DNA from: Talpa occidentalis
Taxonomy: Eukaryota; Chordata; Mammalia; Eulipotyphla; Talpidae
DNA: 64,000 bases
Reading direction: 5' to 3'
Assembly: GCF_014898055.3 (NCBI RefSeq)
Contig: NW_023601104.1
Location: 70,787,106 to 70,851,105 of the forward strand
Shown: in pieces, positions 31,190 to 43,956 of the stretch
How the letters are laid out: each line of letters starts with the position of its first letter
Numbering within the stretch: position 1 is the first letter of the stretch
Translations under genes and position numbers: made by a program
Notes under the pieces: generated by a model
Told to the model about the DNA's origin: nothing
Seen by the model: the letters and a program-made list of their open reading frames with translations, nothing else
The model's database searches: none

Positions 31190-34100
31190 GATTCATTTGC
31201 TAGAAAGTGTGCTATTTTTCAGCTAGTATACCTGTGAGAAATGAAATGAACCTATTCATATATATTAATAATGGGGCACTTTATACTTGTCAAAATATGA
31301 TTTATTAGGATAAAAAAATGGCTATCTGCCCTCTCTCAAGACTCCTCTCTGCTGGGAATGCATAAGGCAGCACTATGAGCCCTAAATATATCTTTCTTCA
31401 ACTCAAATGGATTTCATATGACATTTGCAATAATTAAAGCTGGTAAGTAAAATCCTTAAGAAGTTTCAATAGTAAACTTGCTTTTAACCAAACTTTTCAA
31501 AAGATTTAGAGAGTGAATGTTAAATCTTAAGTGTCAATATTAGGCACAAACTTTGCTTTAGAGACTTTATTCATTTCATTCATTTACCCTCTTAACAACT
31601 CTCCCTACCAAGTCCTTCTTTAGATAAACTAAACCTATCAGGCTACAGATCAAAGCCATTTCCTCTTGCTTGACTTCAACAAAAAAGGAGAAATCCTCAT
31701 TATCATCCTCAGAATAGTGGCTTGTAATGTATTTGAAGAATGAAGAAATTTTCATCTTCTTCATTTTCAGATAACCCAGCCAGAACTTTCCAACTCCCTT
31801 CACAGATTTTTGACCTATTCTTTCCCCACTTTATTTCTTACCCCGTTTTTAATGACAGCTACTAATGAATTCACTTTAAGTCAATCACAAAAATTTCCAT
31901 TTCAAATTCATAACCAGCACAAAGTAGCTTTTATAAATTTTTGGTAGGAACAGATAAGTCATTGACATGGTTAATTGCAGTCTCAATAGGATATGGAAGT
32001 CTAGACTAAACAATCTATTAGATCACCTCTATCTTTTGCTTTATTCCCTTATTTAAATTAAGTTAGGTCAACATTACTAAGTACAGAGGACTAAAATCAC
32101 CAATTTGGAAGCATCACATTTATCTCCAACATTTCAATAAATCTCTACTAAATTATCCCCAGGTTTATCTGCATTATAACATTATGGTAAGGCTTTCAAA
32201 AGAAAGAATATGCTTGAATCCCAGAATTAATACAATTATGGATTCTTCATATGAAGTTAAGGAGCCATATAGGCCACTTGAAGAACAGTCAGTTTTGGGT
32301 ATTACAGAAGACATTTTGATTGTAACAGATATGCTATCCTTATAGGATTTAGTACAGAGTAGATCACCAATCATCCTGAGTATCTTCTATGCTTCATTCA
32401 CTTCCTGCCAGCTAATGCATTAAAAACTTCACTACACATCAGCCAAGCATCCTATTCAGCAGCCTCACTAAGTACCACATATTGAATTACAATTTCATAA
32501 AACACATTCTATTCCAAAGTAACCTAGGACTCAGTTTGATTTTTCTGGACTAAGGAAAAACCCTTAAGCTCCCCACTATAAACAAATCCTGACGTATCTA
32601 CTACAGACCATGAGTTTTTGAGGACCAAATACCAACCTTTAGTATCGTAATTTACACAGTGAAAGAAATGAATTCACATTATGTCTAATTCTATATGTAG
32701 GTCCTCCAGTGATTTCTAATTTCAACTGATGTCCAAGTGTTAGAGTTTATGGAGGTGAGGAAGGAGTAAAAGGGGGTTGGGAATATATACGAATAAAGCA
32801 TCTACACAGCATTTGAGATAACACATTTTATTTGCCTTTCATATCAGAGGAGATAGTCACTCCATTCTAGTATTCCTTTCTGATATCATCTCAGCTCAAC
32901 TTTCCTGTCTTTCACCATCTCATGAACAGTTCAGAAGCCACTCCCTGAGAAATGAGGGAGAGTGTTCTATTCTACTGACAGAAACTTAGTTCTACTTTCA
33001 CAGCCAACATCTGGTTACTCCCACAAACCCTGCAATTAACTCAGAGCCCAGAGAGGAACACGAAGGAAAGCATTTTGAGAGTGAGAAGGATCAGCCCACA
33101 GAATGATCCATTTGCCCATTAAAAATTCTTAACATTTTTCTATAGGCACCAACAACCTTTAAACAAAGTAACTAAAAATGGTGACTTCAGGGAATATGTG
33201 AATATTTTTTTCTTTTCATGGATTTTAACATTGATAATCTGCCATGGAAAGATATAGAATATACTCAAGAAAGAGTCTCATAAAATAATTTGTTCTTATT
33301 TACTCTTTTTATGGTCTCCTTTTTTAAAGGATTCTAAACTTTCTTTGGTGTGTGCAGTAAGAGTTTTCCTCTCCCCTCACTGCTGAAGCACTTCTAGCTG
33401 GTGAATTCTACATGAAAGGGAATTTATATCTTCCAAGAGAAAGACAGAGGTATATTAACTTGACAGGCATCTCCTGATTAGCTAAATTTCATGCTAATAG
33501 TATTTAAATTTTATCCTTTATTAAGGAAAAAATATTTAAGAAAACATTTTAATGGTCTATGTGAGAATCATAGAAATTCAGTTATGGAAATTACGCTGGG
33601 ATACAAGGGTAATGGGGAAGGGTGCATATTTCTTGGTGAATTAATCAGAAATGATTTGGAGAAATAATGCAAGTCTACCCCTGAGCAATGTCTATCAAAT
33701 CTATTGAAAGAGAAAATTAAGTAAAAGAATTTTTTTCTCTGTAATTCTTCAAGGACAAGATTCCTTCATCCTCTGATCTTTGGTACTTTCGCCACTAGAA
33801 TCCTTCCTTTAGAAGAGAAAGCAAGCTTCCTCTATTACTCTGCCAATTTCTGTTCCTTGTTTCATTTTAATATCAAGTCTCAAAAACAAGATTATTGTAT
33901 TCTCGGGATGAAGACAAGCACAGGAAATACCAGGTCCCTGGAATCCCTGACTGGGAACTGCACTCACTCCCAGGAGAGGTGCTATTTGAAGGCAGGATCT
34001 GCCTAGATCCGAGTAGGCGGGTAACATGAGAGAGCTGGATATTCTTAGAAAAAAACTAAGTGCTGCCTGAATTATAAAAGACTGGCTTGAACTTGACTTC

Positions 34101-35635
34101 CCAAATCCCTTCCTCCTTCATACACATAATTGCCAATGGCTAAAGATGTAGAAATTCAAAGAGCAGATCTGAAATTTTTTACTAAAGTTTCTGGCATTAT
34201 GCCATACATCTAAAAATATATATATTTTGTGCTAGGTCTGTTGAGGTGACATGATGCACCAAGCTTTCCTGCTCCTCTTTCTCTGTTATCATTCAGTGGC
34301 ATGAACATCCCCCTTAAAACAGTGGCTACTGTTCCTCTGACAGACTGTCCCTTCCAATGAGGCAAGGGTCCTCCCCCAGTCACACAAGGGCTCACAGTAG
34401 GCACTTTGGTATAACTGCTGGTTATATCGTTAACATCAAAAATGATGATAAAGGATATCACGCCTTTTCCTGTATCAGGAACACAATGGATACCCTAGTG
34501 AGGAAAATGGCATTATACATCTCTCATGGACATGTCCGAGGTAATCACCTTATTTGACAAATGAAGGAGTTAGACCAGGCAGGTTTAAATGTGACACTAC
34601 TGTATAATTTTTAAAAGTGGTTTTGGCATCTCCCAATCAAAAGATTTGAGATTATTTCAGTGTGAATGGTCCCACTTCATAATGGGAGCAGCCTCGTATT
34701 GTGTTGGAATGTCAAGAGAACAAAGCAATGAAATGCAGCTTCTCTGTAGCTGGAGAATATGAAGGAGCCAGGGAGAAAAGATGAAAGGACACAAAATCGC
34801 CCCTTTGCTTTAAGTTCAATGTTGAATGCCAAGTGACAAAAATGAGTAAGAGCAGAATTTGGGGCACATGGGAAGTTAACTGGACCTGAGGCTTGTTTCT
34901 CATAGAATTCAGAATCGCAAACTATATGCAAAGATGTTTTATTTTGGAGGCAATATTTTATCTACACTCTTGGATGTAACCTAGAAGCAGGAAATGAAGG
35001 TCAGTCACCTGGTTTTAGCAGGACCTAATAGTCTAAAGAAGAACTCCTATGGTCCTGTCTGCCACTAGGGCCCCGCCCATCTTTTCTGCGCTGAACCCCA
35101 GTATTGACAGATGTATCTTCCTTAGTATTACAGACCAGTTTTCTCTCCTCTCCATTCAAGCTCTGCACTCACGCATGGACGTTTTTAGCAATTGCTTTCC
35201 TCTGCCATCCTCCTAAGGGATGGACTCACAGAGGTGCATAGGAGGGGTCCAAAGAGCACATTCTTTGTGTCATTCTATCACCCCAGAGTCACAAAAAGAT
35301 TACTATTTGCAGAGCTTCATGGGAAATTTGTAAAATATTCATAGAGGCTAACCTCCATACCTATCTTACCAGCTCATGACAGTAACAGTGTTCTCAATTA
35401 AAGCAACCCAAACTTGAATTTCCCAGATACTTCTGGAAGACTGAAATAAGTATAATCCAACAGATTATTGACCCTACTCATGTGTGTGCACGCATGTGCA
35501 TGCATGTGATAGAAAAACACAGTAACAAAAAGAAGCAGAGAAACGCCAACTTTGCACAAAAAAGGAAAGATCTATATTAATGTATTCCTCACATACTGCC
35601 CTTATGCAATTCTACTTTTCCAGATTAGTGTCCAA
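31190..35635. other. Intronic DNA, nothing recognised
   Basis: Over 4 kb of AT-rich sequence without a repeat or exon that I can name; the longest repeat-poor stretch of the intron in this window. Frames of 63-84 codons are chance. Confidence 0.45.
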
Positions 35636-35639
35636 TCTC

Positions 35640-36180
35640 TTCCTTCTAAGATGTGCTTTGTTTTTTCTTTTTAGAAAAGTTTTACCCAAAAATATGCAAA
35701 AATACTAATTCAAATGCACTCCTATGTTCATTGCAGTCCTATTAACAATAGCCAAGTTATGGAGAAAACCTGAGGCCAAGGACAGATGAGTGCACTAAGA
35801 TGATGCAGTGTATATGTACAACGGAACACTACTCAGTATTTACCAAAATTATAAACCCTTGCCATTTGTGACAACATGGATGGAACTGGAAGGGATTATA
35901 CTAAAAAAAATAAGTCAGGGAAAAAGACAGATACTGGATAGTGTCATTTATATGTGCAATATACAGAAAACAAGCAAAAGGTCAATAAAGCCAAACCAAT
36001 TAACAAACCCTAGAAATCTCACTGTAGGATTAAGGCTGCCAGAGGGTGCCCAAAATAGGGAAGGAACACAATGGACTAGGTAGAGGACTTTGGTTGCCTT
36101 GGTGTTGGGTGTGATGTGGTAACACCACCGGAAGGACATCCTCATTCCCCAGAACAGCATCTTTTTAAGAATGTAATTAA
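35640..36180 (+). mobile_element. L1 ORF2 end and 3' UTR, sense
   Basis: CACTCCTATGTTCATTGCAG, CAATAGCCAAGTTATGGA, GTGTATATGTACAACGGAAC and GTGACAACATGGATGGAACT are the sense C-terminal ORF2 text, with frames broken. A 3' UTR similar to 31040 follows. Confidence 0.85.
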
Positions 36181-36199
36181 TCCTTTGTTCCTTCACCTA

Positions 36200-37580
36200 T
36201 ACATAAGCAATATGGATGCGTGAGTGCTACAAAGAGGGTCTCTGTACTGTGTACTGTAACTTGTGTGCATGACTGCTTGCTCCTTTCAAGGGTGGAAATG
36301 CCTCAAAACTGTTGCCATTATCTCAGTAACAGGTGTGGGAGGAGGGAGGGGGATTTTCACAGCCCAGATGATCCAGCTGCAGTACCAGAAGAATGGTTTC
36401 TAATCAAGTATGTAAATTCATTTTTATGACCTTAAAAAGATTCACAGTAAGAGCATTTGGATATTAAAACACTCTATTCTAAAGACATAATTATAATTGT
36501 ACTGTTTACTCTTGATAATATACCTCAAACAATGTACTGCCTAGTGAAAAATCCAGGCTCATTTTATACCAAATTCACAGAGCAGTTAATAAGTGCAATT
36601 AGTCCCAATGAGGATAGATCTAGGAGTGGGTTGTTGGGAAGATTTTGTTTCTTCCTGATTTCCCTAGCATTTTCTTATCTCTGAAGTTAATGCTTACCCT
36701 TATTTCACACCCCACTCTGGGAGTGTCTCTTTAATGCCCAGGTCCTCAGCACCTCAATCCCATCACAATTTTGGAAGTGAATGCGCTCATCTTCAAGGAA
36801 AAGCATTTATTTTCCAATTTCATCCAATTATCACTTATAAAAATCACTTAAACAGCTATTACTTATATATTTTTAAGCCCCAGTTGGAAGTTGATGAGAG
36901 AGGAAATATTTCCCTTGGAGCAATACATATTGCCTCTAGCTTTCCTGGAGGGCATTATATTTTCTATCAAAGACAAGAAGATAAATAATTACCTTATAAT
37001 CATATTCCTTCCATCCCAGTAAGTACTGAAAGCTTTTATTTATCAAATAATTTCAACTCTTTGAAAGATTGTAGAAATCCATTTAATAATTTTACATTTA
37101 CTTTTATAAAAACAATGTTTCACTGGGACTGTTGATATGACCATGATGGCATAAGTCCATGTTTCTGCTCTTTCTGAAAATCATTAAAAAGAAATGGAAA
37201 AACAAAAATACAAACTATGTTTTCAATAAAACTAGGACATAGTCTCCAAAATATTTTGAAATGAGTGCCAAAGACAGCAGAATTTGTCTCAAAGAAGAGA
37301 CAAAGGAAGGAAGTAGAAAGAAGCTTAGGAGACAGACCCCAGCAGTGACAGATCTCAAAAACTGCACAGATGAAGCTCACTCTCAGATAAATTAATGTCA
37401 CGTGTTGGGGGAAGATGGTGAACAAACATTTTCCCAGAGAATAACTTAGAAAAATGTAAAGAAACAATTTCCTCTAGTAACATAGGCAAAAAAAAATGTA
37501 AAAAAAATCTAAGCAGACATGATAAGACAACTGGATAAAGTAGAATGTGGACCAGGAGAATCCAGGAAAGAGTAAGGAAA
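36200..37580. other. Intronic DNA, A-rich to the right; nothing firm
   Basis: No exon. From about 37.1 kb the + strand turns A-rich, as in sense L1/HAL1-type remnants, but I could not anchor it to a known segment. Confidence 0.35.
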
Positions 37581-37584
37581 AATA

Positions 37585-37841
37585 GGGCCTCCCTAGTACT
37601 ACAAAGGGTTAAGTCTCAGCACTATCAAGCTATCAGCAGCCACTGCAGTCAGCCAGGGAGTTAACCCAGACAGCAGACCTCTCCTGTCTTGACCCCTGCT
37701 CCCCTTGGCAGTGTATTTCAGTAGATCTGCTTGTTCTGCTCCCCACTCTGTCTCTAGTGAATCCTCTCACCCCCCGCACCTCTGGCCTGTACCCCAGCTC
37801 TTGTATGCATAAATAAATAAAATAAATCTTTAAAAAAAAGA
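37585..37841 (+). mobile_element. Older-subfamily tRNA-derived SINE
   Basis: GGGCCTCCCTAGTACTACAA head, CTGCCTTTGGCAG-type centre reading CAGACCTCTCCTGTC, TGTACCCCAGCTCTTGTATG and ATAAATAAAATAAATCTT tail. It lacks the CCACCGGAGGAGGG block. AAGGAAAAATA is repeated at 37574-37584 and 37842-37852. Confidence 0.93.
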
Positions 37842-37859
37842 AAGGAAAAATAAAACCAT

Positions 37860-39440
37860 CAGAGAAATGAAGATGAAATTGGAAAAAACACAGAAACAAA
37901 AACACTGTTAAAAAAAGCAGTAAGAAGTATAAAGATATCAAAGCTGAGCAAAATGTAATATAAATAGCTTTAAAGGATTAGAGAGAAAATAATGTATAAA
38001 GGAACAGGCAAAGGAGACCATATACATATTTGAAATTCTCAAAGAATAAAAGCAAACTAACATCACAGATAGTTATGAATAATATTATTTTTTTAAATAC
38101 TCAGAACGAAATCACATTTTGGAAGGAAATACCATATGCTAGGATAACTGAGCTAAAACTTTAACGCTCATTAAAAACAAAAGTTAAAGAATGATAACTT
38201 AAAACATATAGGCAAAAACAAAATTTCAGTTCACTAATAAGGGGGAAAATCATGTAGTCCTGATATTTCTGCCAAGTACTAGAAGATAATAGGGTAATAC
38301 CTAAAGATAATCAAGGAAAGGAAGCATGAGCCAAAGATGTTTGTGTTCAGCCAAGAAGTACTTCAAGATGAAGTTAAAAACAAACTGTCTTATACACACA
38401 AGAACTCTAGGAATATTGGTCTCATGAGCCTTTCTTGTAAATAAAACTATGATAAAGTGAATTTCAGGCAACAAAAGTAGGGAAACTAGACCAACAGTAT
38501 AAGTGATTAACATTTTACAAATTTAGTGATAAAAACTAAGACATAACAAATTTAGAGAATTAAACTGGTGAAACAAAATTTAAGTGTAACAGGCTTTTCC
38601 GATGTAAAAATGACAGAATTAACAACGATTAGCAATAGAAGAAAGAAGGTAGGAAATAAAGATGTATACAGTTATTGCCTTCTCTAAAAACTGAAAGTCA
38701 GAAAGACATAGAGCTAAAAAGCTTTGTAATGGAGATACATATGGTAGACTCCAAAACAAATACTGTTCACCCAGATTGGATAGTGATAAAAAGGGAATGA
38801 ACTAGAAAGAAATATTCCTTTATTAAAAAAGAAAGACAAAGCACATTTATTTGGGATCAAAAAATTGCAATATGAGGGCATTGGTTCAGGTAGAAAACCC
38901 AAATAGTGTCCCAAAAAAAGTGTCAGGAAAGGGGCATAGAGGATTTTATGGGAAGAAGAAGATGATCTATGAGGTAAAAGCAAAAAGTTAATTAGTGTTA
39001 ACATGCTGAAACTATTCTTAGCTATATAATTGATTAGTGATTCTATCCTACAGCAAAAAGTCCATAACCATCAGTCCTCCTGCTCCAGATGAATTCTTCT
39101 GCTTAATGGCTTCTAAAGGCAATTGCTTTTGGCCCTGTCTAAAAGTTTTTGACTTATTTCAAATTAGGTAAAGCAGAGAAACACATTCATTTTATCATTT
39201 GTTCACAGTGAGGAAATAATAGATACCCTTAAAAAATACCATTACTATGTGAAATTAACAATAATGAAGTGATTTCTAATTCAAAAATATGAACAATCCT
39301 AATATCAGAAATAATATCAGCAAAGTGACAAATACTAGAATATTTTATTCTAAATATGATAATATGAAATAAATGGCAGAATTAAGATCAATCATAATTA
39401 CTATATGAATTAATGTAAATGCCTAAATATATCAATTTTT
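37860..39440 (+). other. A-rich intronic DNA, possible old L1/HAL1 remnant
   Basis: Strand asymmetry (A-rich on +) and phrases such as GGAAGGAAATACCATATGC...GAGCTAAAACTTTAACGCTC...CAAGAAGTACTTCAAGATGA suggest sense LINE ORF remnants. Frames are broken. Assignment is a guess. Confidence 0.35.
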
Positions 39441-39454
39441 TAAAAGAATTTCTG

Positions 39455-39693
39455 GGGGCCTCCCTGGTGGCCTAGGGGTTAAGTTTCAATACTATCACCC
39501 CTAAGGCCTAAGTTTGATTCCCAGCTAGGGAGCAAACTCACATGGCACAGCAGACCTCTCCTGCCTCACCTGCTGCTCCCCTCAGCAGTGTATTTCAGTA
39601 GATCCGCCTATTCTGCTCCCTACTCTGTCTCTGGTGAATCCTCTCACTACCTACACCTCTGGCCTACACCCCAGTTCTTCTACACACACAAAA
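39455..39693 (+). mobile_element. Older-subfamily tRNA-derived SINE
   Basis: GGGGGCCTCCCTGGTGGCCT head, CAGCAGACCTCTCCTGCC body, CTACACCCCAGTTCTTCTAC 3' end. The A and B boxes are degraded. AAAAGAATTTCTG flanks it at 39442-39454 and 39694-39706. Confidence 0.93.
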
Positions 39694-39859
39694 AAAAGAA
39701 TTTCTGATTGAATGGCAAGGTAAAACACAAGCCAATGCTTCATACAAAAGACATACCAAAACAAAATGACTCAGAAAATTTTTTTAGTGACAGGCAAAAA
39801 CACATAAGATAATATAAACTTAGAAAAGCAGTCTTGACTGTAATATCAAACAAGTAAAA

Positions 39860-41965
39860 TTTATTATTTTCTTTATTGAGGTAAATGATTTAAAACAAGT
39901 TCACATCTCTTCAGATATGTTATCACACCACACCCACCCCACGACTGTCATAGTACTTCACCATTGTCCCTTGGGACCTCTCTCTCCTTTGCTTCTATCC
40001 TCATCTACCTTCTCTGGTAACCTCAATTCTACAGTCAGATTTCGAGGGTATGCTTTGGTTTGGTTTTGTCTGTTCCTTTGTCTTGTTTCTCTATATTCCA
40101 CATATAAGTCACATATAAATCATCATGTATTTTTCTTTCTCCTTCTGACTTACTTTGCTTAGCATAATCCCTACCAGTCTATCCAGTTGCCAGAAATGGC
40201 AAGAATTCATCTTTATATACAACTGAGTACTATATAGTTGTGAATATACCCCACATTTTCTTAATCCATTGACCTGTCATTGGGCACTTAGCTTGTGTCC
40301 ACAACTTGGCTATTATAAAATAGTGCTGCAAAGAACATCGGAGTGCACGTCCCTTCAAATTAGTGTTGTTGTATTTGGGGGGCTGATATTTAGGACTGTA
40401 GCTTCTGGATCATATGGTATAAGTATATTTAATATTTGGAGAAATCTCCATAGCCATAGTGTTTTCTGTGGACTGTACCAGTCTACATTCCCACCATCAG
40501 TATAAGAGGGATCTTCCCCCCTCCCCAATCATTGTTAATATTTTTTGTTTCTGGTCTTTTTGATAAGGGCCATTCTCACAGGTTTAGTTTTGATTTTCAT
40601 TTACTTCATGATAATTGATGTGTTCTTCATGCTCCTGTTGGCCATCTGTATGTCTTCTTCAGAGAAATGTCTATTCAACTTTCTGCCCATTTTTTGTCTA
40701 GATCTTTGGGGTTTTTGCTGTATGAGTTCTTTGTAAATCTTGGATATTAGCCCCTTGACAGATGTGTGATGTACAAATGTTTCCCCTCACTCAGTAGGGT
40801 GTATTTTTGCCTTAATGATAGTTTCTTTCACTGTGAAAAAAAACTTTTTGGTTTGATATAGTCCCATTTGTTTAGTTTTGCTTTTGTTTCCCTTGCTGTT
40901 GGAGCTGGGTTACCAAGGACAACACTGAAGCCATTTTCATGGAGATTTTTGTCTTGTTTCTATGTATTTTACAGTATCAGGTCTTTCATCCAAATCTTTT
41001 ATCAATTTTGGGTTAATTTTTGTGTGTGGTGTGAAAGAATAACACTAGTTTTATTTTTATGCATGTGATGATCCAGATCTCCCAGCTCCATTTGTTGAAG
41101 AGATTTTCATTTCTTCATTGTATATTCTTGGCTTCTTTGTCATAGGTGAACTGTTCATTTAAGTATGTATTTCTGGACTCTGAATTCTATTCCATTGGTA
41201 TGTGCATCTATGTTATTGCCATACCATACTGTTTTATTTATTATAGTTTTATAGTATAGTTTGAAGTCTAGACATGTGATTTTTGTCAGGAATGCTTTGG
41301 AAGTTCAGGGTCATTCATATTTTCATATAAATTTTAATGATGTTTGATCTATTTTTTGAAGAATGCCATTGAAACTTAGATAAGAATTGCATTGAACCTT
41401 TATGTTGCTTTGGATAAGATAACCATTTTACAGTATTAATTCTTCCAATCCATGAGCAGGGAATATCTTTCCATTTCTTTTTGTCTTCTTATGTCTCATA
41501 GTTTTTATTGTTCAGCTACTTCTCCTCCTTTATTAAGTTTATTCCTTGGCATTTCTTTCTTTTTAATGTGATAGCAAAGGGGACTGTTTTCTTGATTTCT
41601 TTCTCCTCTAGTTCATTGTTTACACATAAGACTGCAACTAATTTTTGTAAATTGATTTTGTAGCCTACCAATTTATAGACTGATTCATTATTCCTACTAG
41701 TTTTTCAGTGGACTCTTTAGGATATTCTATGTATATTATCCTGTCACCTGCAAACAATGATAATTTAATATTTTAATTTCCAATTTGGATTACTTTTATG
41801 TCTTTCTCTTGTCTAATTGATTTAACTAGAATTTCCAATACTATGCTGAATAGTAGTGGTGAAAGTGGACGTCCTTATCTTGTATATATCTTTGTGGTAA
41901 GCTTTTTTTTACCATTGAGAATGTTAGCTATGGGTTTATCAAGTACAGCCTTATTAGGCAGACAG
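39860..41965 (-). mobile_element. Older L1, 3' UTR plus half of ORF2, antisense
   Basis: The + strand runs from antisense 3' UTR (TTTCTTTATTGAGGTAAATG) through antisense ORF2 C-terminal text (GGATCATATGGTATAAGTAT, GTTGGCCATCTGTATGTCTT, CTCCATTTGTTGAAGAGATT, TTGATATAGTCCCATTTG) up to the reverse-transcriptase region. Many stops and indels. It represents an older L1 wave than the 43.8 kb copy. Confidence 0.88.
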
Positions 41966-42132
41966 TATATCTATAACTTCAATCCACAGTATCTGGGCCC
42001 AAATAATCTTCTCTAAGCAAAAAAGAGGGAGAAGTCTATTAGTTTGAATTTAACTTGTTTTAATATCATGTATTACTTTTCCATTGCTGTAAACAAACTG
42101 TCAAAATTTGTTGGTTTAAAATAACATGGCTT

Positions 42133-42428
42133 GGGCCTCCCTGGTGGCGCAAGGGTTAAAGACGCAATCTATGAAGCAATCCACAGCCACTGCAGCATGA
42201 GTTCGATTCCCAGCCAGCCAGGGAGCAACCCATATGGCACAGCAGACCTCTCCTGGCTCACCCGCTGCTCCCCTCAGCAATGTACTTTGGTCAGTCTGCC
42301 TGTTTCCCACTCTGTCTCTGGTGAGACCTTTCTCCACCCGCACCTCTGACCTGTACCCTAGCACTTGTATGCATAAATAAATAAATCTTAAAAAAAAATA
42401 AAATAAAAATAAAATAAAATAAAAAAAT
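42133..42428 (+). mobile_element. Older-subfamily tRNA-derived SINE
   Basis: GGGCCTCCCTGGTGGCGCAA head with A-box-like TGGCGCAAGGG and B-box-like GTTCGATTCCC, CAGCAGACCTCTCCTGGC body, ATAAATAAATCTT plus long A/AAAT tail. AAAATAACATGGCTT (42118-42132) and AAAACAACATGGCTT (42429-42443) flank it. Confidence 0.95.
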
Positions 42429-42730
42429 AAAACAACATGGCTTAAAACAATACCCATCCATTAGTTCACATTTGTTTAGTAATTTCTTGCATAAATGAAA
42501 ACAGGAACTAAAGAGATTATTTGAATATGGTCAACATTATTTACAAACCATTCCTTTTCTTCCCTATAAAGGAACTAATATGAAAGAGATCTGTTTTGTT
42601 GGTGTAACAGTAATGACAGTATTGTGTTTGTTCAAATCTAAATTGTTGGATATGGAATACACACACATCTAATAATATATACTTTCATACTTGAACTTGA
42701 ATTTAAAATAAATCATTAGAATAAACTATT

Positions 42731-42971
42731 GGGCCTCCCTGGTGGCGCAGGCTGTAGACAGCCTCTGCAGTGAGGGTTCAATCCCGGCGGGCCAGCAAGA
42801 ATCCCACATGGTGCAGTAGACCTCTCTTTTCTCACCCACTGCTCCCCTCAGCAGTGTATTTCATCAATCTGCCTGTTCTGTTTCCCGCTCTGTCTCTGGT
42901 GAATCCTCTCACCCTCCTGTGCATCTGGCCTTTACCCTGGTTCTTGTATAAAAATAAATAAATCTTTAAAT
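42731..42971 (+). mobile_element. Older-subfamily SINE with internal head deletion
   Basis: GGGCCTCCCTGGTGGCGCAG runs directly into GCTGTAGACAGCCTCTGCAG, so about 25 bases between the A box and the middle of the head are missing. B-box-like GGTTCAATCCC, CTCTCACCCTCC and an AAATAAATAAATCTTT tail follow. An imperfect AATAAACT repeat flanks it. Confidence 0.9.
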
Positions 42972-42989
42972 AAATAAACTTAATTTTTT

Positions 42990-43765
42990 TCAGATTTTTT
43001 AAGAAAGAAATAGATATATGATATATTTGCTCTTGTGCATATGAAAAGGTGAGAGTCCATCCCAAAAGATTTCCATCCACATGATTACCCACGTAGCTCA
43101 CTTCTTTAAATGCAATTTCTTTTGTAAGCCCCAAACCAACACTCCCAAAGATTTGCTAAATATATCCACTGAGGAAAAAAATGACCTGTTAAAGAAATCA
43201 GTTCCCTTTCTTTTGTTTGAAATCTAAAAACCAGTAAACTTGGAAACATTAAGATCCCAAAATACTGTTATGTTTCCTGCCAAATCTATTTTGTCTAATA
43301 TAAAACTCCTGGGGTTTCTATATTAATATGAAGGCATTCATCACTTTGGTAACTATATTTTTACTAATATACTAGACCAAGTTCTTAGGCTGCTTCTTTC
43401 ATGATTCTAAAATATCAAACAATATCAAAACTATTACTAGATCTAGAATGTAACACATTTCATAAGAAAACTGATCTGCACTCTTTAAAAAATAAATAGC
43501 AAATATGATAGGGAGGGGAAAACAATTTAGAGACTATTCCAGATTAAATTCTCTGTATAGACCTGATTGGACCCTAACTTGAAAAAGAAAGCTATTGAAG
43601 ACATTTTGTGATAATAGAACATTTCTTACTGAGGAAAGAATAGTTAATAGCATTATATAGGTTCTATGTATACAGCATTATAATTTGATGTATATATATA
43701 TAAAAAATATTGTGATCACCACCAAAAGTCTAACTTCCATCCTCTAACATTCAGTTGAAAGTACT
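42990..43765. other. Intronic DNA, nothing recognised
   Basis: AT-rich and without gene or firm repeat; a (TA) stretch lies at about 43690-43702. Confidence 0.45.
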
Positions 43766-43956
43766 TTTATTTTTTTTTTTTTTTAATATTAAATTTTATT
43801 TTTATATTCCCCCATACAATTGCAAACGCCCCATTCTGACCCAATCCTTCCCCTCCCGCCCCCACCCCCCAAAAAGTGTCTCTGGTTCATAGTTTTTTTG
43901 TTGATTTTGATTTTCACTTTCTTATATTCATTTTCCTGGTCCCTTATTTAAGTTTT